Positions 22,526-36,357 of a DNA stretch of 64,000 bases are shown in pieces. This DNA comes from Avena insularis. Taxonomy: Eukaryota; Streptophyta; Magnoliopsida; Poales; Poaceae. A program made the translations under genes and the position numbers. Position 1 is the stretch's first letter. The number at the start of each line of letters is the position of its first letter. The stretch covers positions 470,736,740 through 470,800,739 of the forward strand of contig CM042686.1 in the NCBI GenBank assembly GCA_023614405.1, given 5' to 3'. A model generated the notes under the pieces. The model did no database searches and was not told where the DNA came from. It saw only the letters and a program-made list of their open reading frames with translations.

Positions 22526-25500
22526 TCAATCGAAAAGGAGATCATCAAATCCTCCGTTGCCTCTGTCATCATCTTCACCTTCACCTCCACCTCCATTTCC
22601 CTCTAGATCATCTTCACTTGTTGAATAATCTTCAAGTAGAATCTCCTGATTTGCATCCTCCTCATCATCTTCTACAACTTGACGCCGAGAATATGTCATG
22701 GTAGCACTAGCAGTAGCTTGGCTCCCACTCCCACGGCTTCTAAGGTTGCGTAATAGACCTTCAGATGCACCAATTGCTTCATCAACTTGAGCCCAAGTTA
22801 TATCAGCCCCATCATAAACTGGCTGGGCATTATGGTCAATCCAATCACTTTCCCAATCTAAATCTTCTAGGACCAATGGGTCAGACCTAACCCCTTTGGA
22901 GCCTTCCTCACGGAGCTTTTGGAACCTATCAGCATTCTTCCGATTGTATTGAACAAAGGACAGATCATTGAGTCGCTGGAACTCCAACCTAGGTCTCTTT
23001 TTGCTATGGATCTGAAAACAACAAGAAAACAATAATTATTAGTTGTTACATTCAGCTCCACAAGTCCACATAATCAAAGAGAAAACTATGATGTATGATC
23101 AAAAAACTTACATTTGCCAAGGCTGACCAATTGCGCTCACATCCGGAAGTGCAAGCACAAAGGCTAACTATGTGCTTTGCCAAATATTGCAGCTCAAACG
23201 CAAGTCCACCATAAGCACCCCACCAAAGAACTAAAATACAAATGAAGAAAATGTTAGAATTTGTAAGTTAAGAAAGATGGCTGCTGTAATTTAAGAAAGA
23301 TAGGTGCTGAATTCTTACGAGGACTCTTTTTTGAACGGTCTTTGATGGCTAACTTAGAGCTGAAGCATTCACCTTCACCTCTTTCATAGTCATCAACCAA
23401 TTTGCTAATCAAGCTTGCTTTATCATCATCGGTCTCCATGTGAAGTAGCACCTCATTGAACATATGCCTAAGATTTTGATAATATCTTGCATTCTCGGGC
23501 TTAGCTTTGAGATCAAAGAACCTATTGGGGTTTAAGAATAGTGCAGCCCCATACAACTTCACACCCATTTGGGATTCCCACCTGTCCTCTACTATTTTTA
23601 TCACCTTCTTGAGCAAAGTTTGTTTGTCATCTATTGCAGCCTTGATTTTATCCTTTGCAAAGTCCATTGCTGCCATTACCTCGGGCATCGCTGGCCTCTC
23701 ATCTCCATCAACAATCCTTAGTACCCTTAGAAGAGGTAGAGAAACTTTCATGCAAGTCTCCACCGAGTTCCAAAAGTTAATGGACAGCACATCTTCTTGA
23801 ATCTTTTGTCCCACTGATGAGGTTGATAACTTCTTATTGTTATGCCAAACATCACTCACAAACAACTCCTTGAGAGCTTGCTTGTGTTTGTGCAAGCTTG
23901 CCAAGTTGAGAAAATTTGTGGCAAAGCGAGTAGCTCCAGCCCTCACAAGATCAGCCCCATTGGTCTTCAATCTCATTTCATCTAAAATCTTGATATGCCT
24001 ATAGATGAATGTGGTCACCCTCTTTCCATTTGTAATGCATTCAGCAAATTGCTTGATCTTGCAAATTGAACCCAACATAAGGTTCAAACAATGGGCTGCA
24101 CAAGGGGTCCACCATAATGTTGGGATCCTATCCATTAGGACTCTACCCGCTGCCTTGTAATTAGCACCATTATCCATGCAAATCTGAACCACATATTTCT
24201 TCCAATGTCATTGATCCTCTTCTCCATCAAATCTGCTAACAATTCTTTGTCGGCTACTAGGCCTGATATGTTGACACTATCAATGAAGTAAGTCCCAGCT
24301 GGACTATTGACAAGGAAGTTAACCAAGTGCCTACTCCTCCCATCAGTCCACCCATCTGACATTAGTGTGCAGCCATACTCTTGCCAAGCCAGCTCATGCT
24401 TATCTCTCAATGAAGTTGTCTTTTTCTTTGCTTTCGCAAGAAGTGGAAGCCTAAGAGAATGTATTGTTGGAGGGATGTAGCCTGGACCATACTGCCTGGT
24501 GGACTCCAATGCAATCTCAAATGCTCTTGATCGTGTAACATTGAAGGGAATGGCATTAGCAAAGAAAAAATCTGCCCAATGCTCATCAACTCTGTCCTTA
24601 TCCTCGGTGGTCCTTTTGAAGCAACCAGCGTTCAATGCGGCTTGAGAAGGATCCTTTGAGTGTCGTAGCTCAATGACTTCTTCTGGACTCTTCCTTATCA
24701 TCCCAGCAATTGTTCTTGTAACCTTTTGTGTTGGTGATTCAATTAGGACAGTTTCTGCCTTTCTCTTTGTTGTTGTCCTGCCTATTTGAGTTGTTGCTGC
24801 ATCTTCTTCTTCATCATCTGCTGCTGCATCCTCTTTATCAGACTCCGCTGTAACATTATGCCTCGCTGCATAGGCCCTCATAAAGTCAAGCATCTCCTTG
24901 GAAACAGCCTCTGTCACCCTCTTGCATTTGGTAGAATTCTTCTTCCCTTTGGTACTAGCCCCAGCTAGGTGACGTTTGAACCTTGCTATTCCACCATGCA
25001 CATCTGTCCCGCAAAACTTGCACCGTATCTTATCTCTCCTATCCATGTCATCCCAATACCCATATTTCCATCCGGGGTCTCCCAACTTTGCCCTACGCTT
25101 AGGATCCTTGGATGGATCATAAGGCTCTGGCTCAGGCCCATTACCGCCGGTTAGGTCGATATGAATTTGGTCAGCTATTTTCTATTTGACACCTACAGAA
25201 AACAGAGCAGCAGAAACATGTAAATAGAGCTGCAGAGCATCCACAAGCAGTGCAAAAGGCAAGAATTTTCGAGCAGCAGAGCAACATACAGCAGCAGAGC
25301 CCAATTTCGAGCAGCAGAGCAACATACATCACAGCAACAGAGTCCAATTTCGAGCAACATACATCAGCAGAGAAGGGAGAGCGGTGGCCGTACCTGCTCA
25401 GCTAGGGTTTCCTGCCGCGAGGATGAAGGAGACGGAGGTGGAGAGGCCGCAGAGGATGGAGGCGGAGGTAGCGCAGGTGCGTGAGGAATCTTGGAGGCGA

Positions 25501-25621
25501 CGACTGCCGAAATCAGCTGGTGCGGGTGGGGGCACGTCGAGGGAACCTGGAGCCGGCGAAATTCGCTGGAGGCCTGGAGCACGCGAGCAGAGAAGGGAGG
25601 GGCTATCGCCGCGGAGGTCAA
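22526..25621 (-). pseudogene. hAT transposase (BED zinc finger, DUF659, C-terminal dimerisation domain), one frameshift
   Basis: Four exons fit by splice consensus and phase: 25621-25394, 25181-23319, 23230-23112 and 23011-22526. Exon 1 (76 codons, Pro/Ser-rich) is the least certain. Exon 2 begins with a BED-type zinc finger (KYGYWDD, CKFCG, GGIARFKRHLAG), then the DUF659 region (CTLMSDGWTDGRSRHLVNFL, VNISGLVADKELLADLM), where an RNase H-like catalytic aspartate is expected. It continues WWTPCAAHCLNLML. Exon 3 is the dimerisation domain (LAFELQYLAKHIVSL, SGCERNWSALAN). Exon 4 ends in an acidic Gly/Asp tail. One missing base near 24206 shifts the frame within exon 2 just before the catalytic-core continuation. 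The protein would cut and paste the element; this copy cannot make a full one. Confidence 0.85.
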
Positions 25622-25688
25622 ATCGCGGTCGATCTGAAGGCCGCTCGTCGCCGGCGAGGGGTGGCGATTGGCTCCTAGGTCACGGCCG

Positions 25689-25742
25689 CGAGCGCCATGG
25701 GTTGCTCCCGCCCTTTCCCTCCCTTTCCCTCCCTTTCTCTGT
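25689..25742. repeat. Pyrimidine repeat (CCCTTTCCCT)n
   Basis: About four units of TTTCCCTCCC occur inside the hAT element upstream of its transposase exon 1. This could act as a pyrimidine patch near a transcription start. Confidence 0.6.
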
Positions 25743-25970
25743 GAAATCCCGCGCGCTACTTGGGCAGGAGCGAGGCTTTATCCCCACCCCAAAAAAATCT
25801 GGTAGTGGGCCTAGCTGACCAAGTCGAGCGACTTGCGGCTCGATTCCGGCGACTATTTCACGGCGAGTCGATAGCGAGTCGACAAGTCGCGCAACTCGCT
25901 TTCTGAGTCTTAAGTCGTTGTAGCGATTCAGCCACGCCGCGACGACTCGGCGACTATACGGCGACTATAA

Positions 25971-25988
25971 GGCGACTCAAAAATCATG
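25971..25988 (-). repeat. Right terminal inverted repeat of the hAT element
   Basis: The 18 bases are an exact inverted match to 21812-21829, followed by the second copy of ATATTGGC. Confidence 0.93.
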
Positions 25989-25996
25989 ATATTGGC

Positions 25997-28665
25997 ATCT
26001 CCAAAAGCTCTCGAAATCACAGAGTGACATTATCTTGGTGTTACCGAGGAGTGAGGAATGTGACCTAGATATGCCTCAACCTGTGACAAAAAATAGTATC
26101 AACGGTTTCCTTCTGATCATGCGCATAAACTTATGCAAATGATAAAATAAATCACATCAACAAATATAGATTAAGAATAAAAATTCAAATGCAGACTAAA
26201 AATTTACTCCCTCACGAAAAGACCGAAGTACAGTGGACAACAAAAATGGAGTGGAAGAACGAACCTAATTCCACTGAAACTCCATTAGAACCATGCATTT
26301 CTTTCCTTCTTAAAGCAGGTGATTGGTTTGAGACCGTGAAGGCCAAGCCAATTCTTGATTATCACCACACTTTGATTATGAAACAGAATTTTGACCATAA
26401 GAGGTGTTTGCACGATTGCATGCTTGGTTGTTTATATCTCCCGCAAGAACTGAATTACCATGTTTCCTCAACAAAGCAAGTGGAACACGAGCAGCAAGGT
26501 ACGAAGGTCTGAAAATCATTCCCCTATAGAGAAAAATATCAAGCTTCGGAAATTTATTGTTGCAAAACTAAATAAAAGTGGTTGCTAAAAAATTCTGAAA
26601 TGTGCCACTAGCTGTTGATCTTGATCTGAATAGCTAGACATGTAATAAGATGATCAAGTGCTAAATTTGACATAATAAAATCATCTAGAGACTACTCATG
26701 CACTCTTTGTGCTGTAGATGAGGATTTATACTTGACAATATATCACCTCACAGTAACAATGTGATTTGCTGGAACTGCTCCCAAATAAATAAAGAACAAT
26801 TACGTGTTTGGAGTAGCACTCATACAAAACAACTTTAACTACTAGAACTATGCAAATATGCTCTTTATAATGATCAATAAGAAATCAAGCTAATCAAAGG
26901 GAAAATAACAAGCTATCATGAGATGAATTAAGAATGAAGTGTAAAAAGGGGGAAGGATGAATATAATATCGAAAGATAATCTTCATCCATGCCTCTTTAA
27001 TGAATTTCATCAATAAATAAATCGACCATTCCATTCAAGTTTCAGTCACTTAGCAATGTCTTAGCAAAATACCACCTATGCAAAAAAATCCGTGTTTTTT
27101 CCTTCAATTCCTGTTGATACAGATAAGTTAACTAACACTTGGCTCCTTTAGGAGTTTGTAAATTGGATGTACATAGTTGAAACACATATATATAAATATA
27201 AAATTGCACTGGGAGCCTTTCCCACTGTTTCTCCTCAAAAAAATGTTGCATGCCAAAAATAGTGAAGAAAATGTAGTAAAGGCATTCAACAATAACAAAA
27301 GTTAGAGGCCTCTACCCAACAAATCTTGAGTTGAAAATGCATCAAACCATATAAGAACTAGGCCTTCTTATAATTTTTAAAAGAGTGAAGGGGAAGTTTT
27401 TTTGGTACCTTGCGAATGTTGATTGGATATACAGCAGCCAGGTTCGCAAGAACCAAGCCTAAGTTTTGAAAAGAGAGAAGAGGAAAGTTTTCTTTTAGTA
27501 CCTGGCTAATGTTATTGGATATGCAGTAGGCAGGTCCGGTTTCTAGTATAGACAAACCAAAGCCTGTCTTCTTGACTTATTGTCCTACCAAATTAACAGC
27601 AAATGGAAAGGGCAGTGAGCAGGAGAACCCTAACAAGCCAAAACAACATCGCAAGGGACAATGCAAATCTAGAGCCTCGATCAATGAATTTGGCTACGCA
27701 TGCACACACCAATCGGAAATTGCATGCACATATATATATACAGGCACACACGTGCAACTACATCACGGGTTTGCTTTGCTACTGTTTTACATATATGCAC
27801 ACACACACATGCTACCTCTCTCTCGTTTCAAACTTTAACTTGCTCATGCTTTATCATCTAGAACATGTATTGTTTCACTAATAAACATCAGAAGTGCAAG
27901 AGCTGAGAAGAAGAAATGTAAATTGTACTACAGTTTTATACTAGGGTGTAAGAAAATTTTAGATGAAAACTAACACATAGCTCCAGTTGTTGGTGGCATG
28001 GTGGAGCTGCTGCTCATGGAACTAAACCTTCTCCCTCCGCTCGCTGGCTCCAACAGCCGCAGAGCCGCCGCCCTCCCTCACGTTGATGTTCCTGCTGGTG
28101 GGCATGGCAAGAAGAGAAGTGGCCGACTGAATGGCGGTCCAACGGATGCCAACGGGTCCATCCAAGTACTCCCTGGATGAACTATTCCCGGCGTCGGTCG
28201 TGTTGCCACTTCTAGCACTGATCAACTCGTTCCCATTGCCTGCTGGCTCCGACGTGGGGACCTCAGCGCTGCCATCTCCCGCTGCCGAACGCTCGTTCGT
28301 GGATTCAAAGCAGCACCAATAATAGCACGAAAGAAGGAAAGCTGATTTCATCACTCACTGCAAAATTGGTATTAACCTCCATTAACTTCGCATCAATAGA
28401 AATCCTTAGAGAATCAGCCAGAATAACCCCCCGAGAACACCATGATCTCCCCTAATCGCTTCGGAGATTGATATTTTAGGAAATATGTCCAAAAGGTAGA
28501 CACCCATCTCTGAATTGGAGAAACAATCCCCCTGCTTTGATCTGCAATTGGCCTAACATAATCGATTCTTGAACTCTCATATTGTAACTTTTTCAGAGCA
28601 GAGGAATTATGAAGGTGATGGCCCAAAATATATCGAGCTCATTGGGGCACCCCAAGAGAAAGGTA
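25997..28665. other. Intergenic flank; one possible minus-strand exon
   Basis: Mostly AT-rich without recognised genes. Short ORFs at 26189-26512 (plus, 107 codons) and 27572-27881 have no visible domain. A dinucleotide-rich stretch (ATATATAT, CACACACA) lies at 27725-27815. The minus frame 28354-28022 has coding-like GC and composition and is listed separately. Confidence 0.45.
28022..28354 (-). CDS. Hypothetical minus-strand ORF, 110 aa, possibly the last exon of an unrecognised gene
   Basis: I do not recognise it. The frame is GC-rich in an AT-rich surround and ends in a basic tail (GASERREKV). The middle is rich in Ser, Gly, Ala and Asn. No domain, signal peptide or membrane segment stands out apart from a hydrophobic start (AFLLSCYYWCC), which may be intron sequence read through. 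Upstream minus-strand sequence to 28626 has another short open frame. A multi-exon gene cannot be assembled from what is visible, and the ORF may be fortuitous. Confidence 0.2.
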   Translation of the reverse strand: MMKSAFLLSCYYWCCFESTNERSAAGDGSAEVPTSEPAGNGNELISARSGNTTDAGNSSSREYLDGPVGIRWTAIQSATSLLAMPTSRNINVREGGGSAAVGASERREKV

Positions 28666-30168
28666 TGATGATCACAACAGCAAGTTTTTCCTCAGTACGA
28701 AACCAAGGTTATAAATTCAGTAGGAGCAAGGAAACACCCCAAAGGTGTAGCTAGTTGAACGATGGCAGGGCGCACTACCGGTGCCAGCAGCAACGTGGAG
28801 ACCTGCACAACACAACCACAGAACTCTGTCCCCAACTTGCAATGAGGTTGTCCATCTCACCGGTTTTGCTGAAAACAAAGGATTAAACGTATCGAATAGA
28901 AAAAGGTAATAGTTTGCATAAAGTAAACACAAAGCAATAAACAGTTTATAGATTGTATGTAAAAGAAAGGACCGGGATCCATAGTTCACTAGAGGTGGCT
29001 CTCCTTAAGATAGATAACATGCTGGGTGAACAAATTACAGCGGAACAATTGATAAACATCGAGAAATTAATACATGCATATACTAATCATCTTGACTCCT
29101 TTGAGATTCGATTGGGCATTACAACATTGTACATAGACCGCCATCCAACTGCATCTATGACTAATAATCCACCTTCAGGTTATCATCCTAACCCCTCCAA
29201 GATTAAGTTGCAAGCAACAGATTATTGCTTTACAATTATGTAATGTAAATAATACGATTGTTCTATGAACAAAGAATTGTTGTTTTCTTCCTAGTAGCAA
29301 CAGCACATCTAGTACCTTAGAGATTTCACTTCCCTGCATTACCAGAGGCATGAACCCACTATCGAGCATAAATACTAACTCTTGGAGTTGCTAGCATCTA
29401 CTTGGCCAAGATAGCTACTAACAACGAAAAGCATGCAAGATCACAAATAACAAAGACATGATAGAATCAATAATCAATCTGAAATAGCATCTCAATATCC
29501 ATCGGATCCCCGCAAACACAACATGCAGAATTACAAATAGATGATCTTGATCATGAATGGAGCTCACAAGATCTAGACATGAAAGCACAAAGGAGGAGAA
29601 CCAGCCATCTAGCTACTACATGGATCCGTAGTCCAAGGATGAACTACTCACGCATCACACCGGAGGCTTGCATGGTGATGAAGAAGGCCTCCAGGGTGAA
29701 TTCCCCTCTCTGGCAGAGTGCCGGGAAGAGCTTCAGATCCCTCCCGATCTAGGGATGGAGATGACGGCAGCTATGGACTCTTTCGTGGATTCTTGATCGG
29801 GCCCTTAGGGTTTTCGTCCTGAGAGCATCTTATTGGCGGAAGGAGAGGCCGAGGGGGTCGGCTAAACCACCTTGGCGCGCCAGTGGTGTGTGGCTGCCCC
29901 ACTTTCTCCGTCTCGTATTCTGGCATCTGATGACTTTCGGAAAAATAGGCACTTTGGCTTTTGTCCCGTCCAATTCCGAGAATATTCATTTTCTGACTTT
30001 CCTGAAACCAAAAACAGCAGAAAACAGGCAGCTGGCACTGTGGCTCTTGTTAATAGGTTAGTCCAAGAAATCATATGAAAAGTACTCTAAAATGTGGACA
30101 AAACACAAGAAAGTGGATAAAACCAAGCATGGAACATCAAAAATTATAGATACATTTGCAATGTATCA
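28666..30168 (-). repeat. Solo LTR of a Triticeae-type LTR retrotransposon
   Basis: The block runs from TGATGATCACAAC at 28666 to ...GCAATGTATCA at 30168, with TG...CA ends. The right 280 bp match the same end of solo LTR C (57880-58129) and, inverted, the start of the LTRs of element B. The left and middle parts resemble LTR sequence I recognise from Triticeae elements (AGAGGCATGAACCCACTATC, AACCATCTAGCTACT-like landmarks). No internal region or second LTR is adjacent. The immediate 5-bp flanks (AGGTA, GAAGA) do not match, so the ends have mutated or the copy is rearranged. Confidence 0.75.
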
Positions 30169-31432
30169 GAAGACAGTCCAAGAAATTAAGATTCCCCAAA
30201 TTAGATTTCCTCTTACCCTTCCTGAGTTCAAAAATCTTAGTGTTGAAGACACAGGCCGAAGCCACAGCACGCAAAGAGGAAGGGGCGTCCGATGGAGATT
30301 CAATCCTGTTCACGGCACCCCGTTGCTCCCAACTCCCTCTAGGCCAAACTCTACTGAAGAGATTGAATCCTTCAGAGAAAATCCTCCTCCGAGTCACTAG
30401 AGGAGGTCGCCATCCGATGGGCTAGGCCATCGCACGTTGCTCCACCGATGTGGGTAGCCTTTCCTGAAGGAGGACAAGTTTGCGTTGAAGCTTCTCTCGA
30501 CTAAGCACCTCTCTCTACTTCTCGAGGTACCTATGACGACGTGAGAAAGCTTGGGGAGGGCTCTCAGATCTGGACTGGAGCTAAGGAGGTGCGGAGGGAG
30601 AGTACATGACCGGGACAGAAGATGGGCCAAAGATGGCACGACGGAGACCGGGAGCTTGGCAACCGGGCGTGCGAGAGCTGGCCAGGGCGACGGTCGGGAG
30701 GTAGGCAGGGCGCAGCGGTGACCGGGAGCTGGGCGGGGCGGAAGAGAGGGGATAGAGCAGCAAATAGGCTCAACGAGAGGCGACGCAACAGCACGATGAC
30801 GCGTTGACAGACCCACATCCAGCAAAAACATAAAAGAAGGCCCACACGCAGACACCTAGATTGCAAGGCGCAACGCAGGAGCGCTGAGAAGCCTCAGCTC
30901 GGACTTAAGCAATTAGATAATAAGATAAATTCACAGTGCTAGATCGTTGATAGCAAATGTATACTTATATTTTTCTTGGATCCGTAAAAAATGTACATTC
31001 TGCATGGAAAATCAAGATGAACATGCCTCCAACAAAATATGGTACTGATGTGATCATGTCTGACTGTACGGAGAAAATTATAGAAACTCACACAAATGTG
31101 ACTAGGGTAACAAAAAACCACCAACTTTTGGGTTTGTGACCAAAAACCATGCTCTGGAGTAACACCGTGTCGAATACCCACCACTTTCTCGCAACCCTCG
31201 TCGCCAAGCAGTTAAACACGAAATTGACAGGTGGGCCTTCTCTGTTAGGCTTATGTGGCATGAGCAGATGCTTCCGACTGGATTGACTGTTAATGGACAT
31301 CCATTAACGAGGTTGTCGTGACGGGTCAAAGAGGACGTAGTGGTCGAGTCGTCGCTCACTCTCCACTCTCTCGCGTGCCTTTGTCTCTTTCACCTCTGGT
31401 CAACTCCTCGTCATCGCGTCTCCAGCGCTGCC
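30169..31432. other. Intergenic region without a recognised gene
   Basis: A GC-rich stretch at 30390-30830 gives overlapping ORFs on both strands (for example minus 30855-30397) whose composition is Pro/Ser/Arg/Leu-rich and low in information; I do not support them. 30900-31330 is ordinary sequence. Confidence 0.45.
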
Positions 31433-34413
<2,981 letters not shown>

Positions 34414-34533
34414 TACTCCGGTAGCCAGTGTCAGAAACTGAAGTGGCAGTAGCATAGGTTCTGTTTTTGTTCCATTTCCTCTTGTCTGTTTTTTACATTG
34501 TTGACTATATCTCTTCTATGTAAATATTTACTA

Positions 34534-34621
34534 CTCCTTCCGTTTTTCAAAATATAAGATGTTTTAGCTTTGTGAAAGCAGTGTATCTAGACACCGACAC
34601 ACTAAAAGGAGACGGAGGGAA
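34534..34621. mobile_element. Stowaway-like MITE downstream of CDC48
   Basis: The element begins CTCCTTCCGTTTTTC and ends GAGACGGAGGGAA, an imperfect terminal inverted repeat of the Stowaway/mariner type (CTCCCTCCGT consensus). It is flanked by TA on both sides (34532-34533 and 34622-34623). At about 88 bp it is non-coding and lies 120 bp after the CDC48 stop codon, probably in its 3' untranslated region. Confidence 0.75.
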
Positions 34622-35180
34622 TAGACTCCATCATATAACTACGGTTCTGTATTAGAAGCTCCCTGCTGTCAAAAGAAAAACTTGTGTGCACTTGTATTTT
34701 TTAGGCAGCAGAGACTCTGAAACTAGCCTGAGCCGTTAACTGAGATGTCGATTACGAGCAAATACTGTTCCCTTAATGCTGCGCAAAGATTTAGGAGGTC
34801 AATTGTGAGATGATGTAGTATAAACAAAGTTGAAGCAAAATACTGCTTTCAGTGATTCTGCCGTCGTGTCTGAAACCTATGTGGCTCACAAGTCCTAGTT
34901 GCAGTCTTTGTTGGTGTGTACTAGTAGTAACTGCTTTGAGATATGCTAGTGGAAATGATTTACTAGTAGTGTCTGCATACTTTTGGCTTTTCAGCGCAAG
35001 AATAGTAGTGACACGCGTACACTCAACCGATAGAAGAAGGTTTCCTTTGTCTTAATTTGACACCGTTCTTTCTTTTTCTGCCGATGAAATGTGCTAGTGG
35101 CAGTTGCAACTTACTGCATTGCTGCATCCTCACTGCTTGCTGTTCCAAGAACTATCTGCTTGCAATGGTGACAGTACACT
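34622..35180. other. Intergenic region after CDC48
   Basis: Nothing recognised; no ORF with coding character. Confidence 0.5.
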
Positions 35181-35650
35181 AGTGTGTGTGTATTATATTA
35201 AGAAGGAAAAGAAAGCCATAATGGCAAAGTTACGGAGAGAGTTTCAGGATAGAGTATACAGCAACGACGACCTGAAAACTGCACCTACCAAACTGCTGAG
35301 AAACTCTGAAAAAGACAGCGAACACAACCAGCAGGATAACAAAGCTGAAACTGAACCTATACTCCTTGAACTAAGCGACCAGCACTGGCTTTCATCCATT
35401 GTCTTGCCTCGTCCTTGATCTGATAACCGATCAAGTGAATTGGTTTGGATTTCTTTTCAAAAACCCTTGCGTTCCTTTCACACCAAATATACCAGGCTGT
35501 TAGGATTACAAGAGAATTCAGACTTGACCTTGTTATTCCAGTGAGGCTGCTCCTTGCTTTGCTGCCACCAAGCTCGAAGGGATTGATTCATCGAGGGCAT
35601 GACCTGATGTAAATTCGCCCATTGAGCTCCAAAAGATATGGAGCTTATCT
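35181..35650 (-). pseudogene. LINE retrotransposon 3' end (ORF2 C-terminus), broken
   Basis: Reading the minus strand from 35650, a segment contains WANLHQVMPSMNQSL and WWQQSKEQ. After a frameshift it continues with LNSLVILTAWYIWCERNARV and IKDEARQWMKASAG, ending at a TAG (35359-35357). This is the typical C-terminal tail of plant LINE ORF2, after the zinc-finger-in-RT region. The following non-coding part ends near CTTCTTAATATAAT (about 35200), also typical of LINE 3' ends. No reverse transcriptase is present, so it is a 5'-truncated relic. Confidence 0.7.
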
Positions 35651-36357
35651 TAGAAGATGGCTCCTCAGCGCTGGGTTGCCAGGGCCAGAGGTGAGGTCAA
35701 GGGGCACACCGACTCGCCAAGAGGGAGAAAGCACTACTAGATGATTCTATTGTGTCTTTGGGGTTGTGTATGGGGAGCAGACTGAACGAGATGAAGGAAG
35801 ACGACCTTATGGTCTCGAGGACAGGCGAAGAGAGAGGAAGATAAAAAGATGGCAACCACTTCTGATCCCATGACCACGCTATATATCGATTTAGTCTTCT
35901 AACTAGTACAGGTACAAAATTGTTGAATAATGTGACCTGCCACATGATTTTCATCCAATATTCAGAATGGTTCTATACTTCTCAAATTCCAATCAAGCTT
36001 TCCCCCTTCTTTACAGTAGCCAGATCTCATCAACTCTTCACAGTGATCTTGAAGCCCTCCGACACAGCAAAGCAAAGACTCAGTGATGCACACAAATTCC
36101 AGGATGGGCATCACTGCCTCTATTCCTATTATCACCATCCGTGGAGAAAAAGGTACTAGCAGTTCAGTCCACCCCTCTTCAATTGTGCATAATCCATGGT
36201 ATATGAGTTCTTTTTTCTTTTGCTGGAACATGATTGTAAGTTTCAGAGCAAAAGGATGGAAGATTTGAACTGCTGCATCTGCTGAAACAGCATTTCTTTA
36301 TTTTGTCCCGATCAAATACAACAGCTTTTTTTCATGTATGAAATGGCTACACAAATG
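35651..36357. other. Intergenic region / 3' flank of the SNF4-like gene
   Basis: Short ORFs on both strands (for example minus 35954-35697, plus 35920-36159) show no domain and look fortuitous. The part next to 36358 should contain the 3' untranslated region of the minus-strand gene. Confidence 0.5.

Larger units (their letters stand above)
21812..25988 (-). mobile_element. Complete hAT DNA transposon with TIRs and 8-bp target duplication
   Basis: The ends are perfect 18-bp inverted repeats: CATGATTTTTGAGTCGCC at 21812-21829 and its reverse complement at 25971-25988. They are flanked on both sides by the identical 8-bp sequence ATATTGGC (21804-21811 and 25989-25996). Both subterminal regions are filled with GAGTCG/CGACTC-like motifs (about 21820-21910 and 25815-25980), likely transposase-binding sites. 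The element is 4177 bp and carries one transposase gene on the minus strand. All ends are intact, so it is structurally complete, but the transposase has a frameshift. Confidence 0.93.

Noticed and set aside
26189..26512. 107-codon plus-strand ORF in the hAT right flank
   Set aside because: No recognised domain, AT-rich sequence, no supporting splice sites or neighbours; likely chance.
30397..30866. Pro/Ser/Arg-rich ORFs near 30.4-30.9 kb
   Set aside because: They overlap on both strands in a GC-rich stretch, with no domain or neighbouring exons.
35697..35954. Minus-strand ORF next to the LINE relic
   Set aside because: It does not continue the LINE protein and shows no motif of its own.
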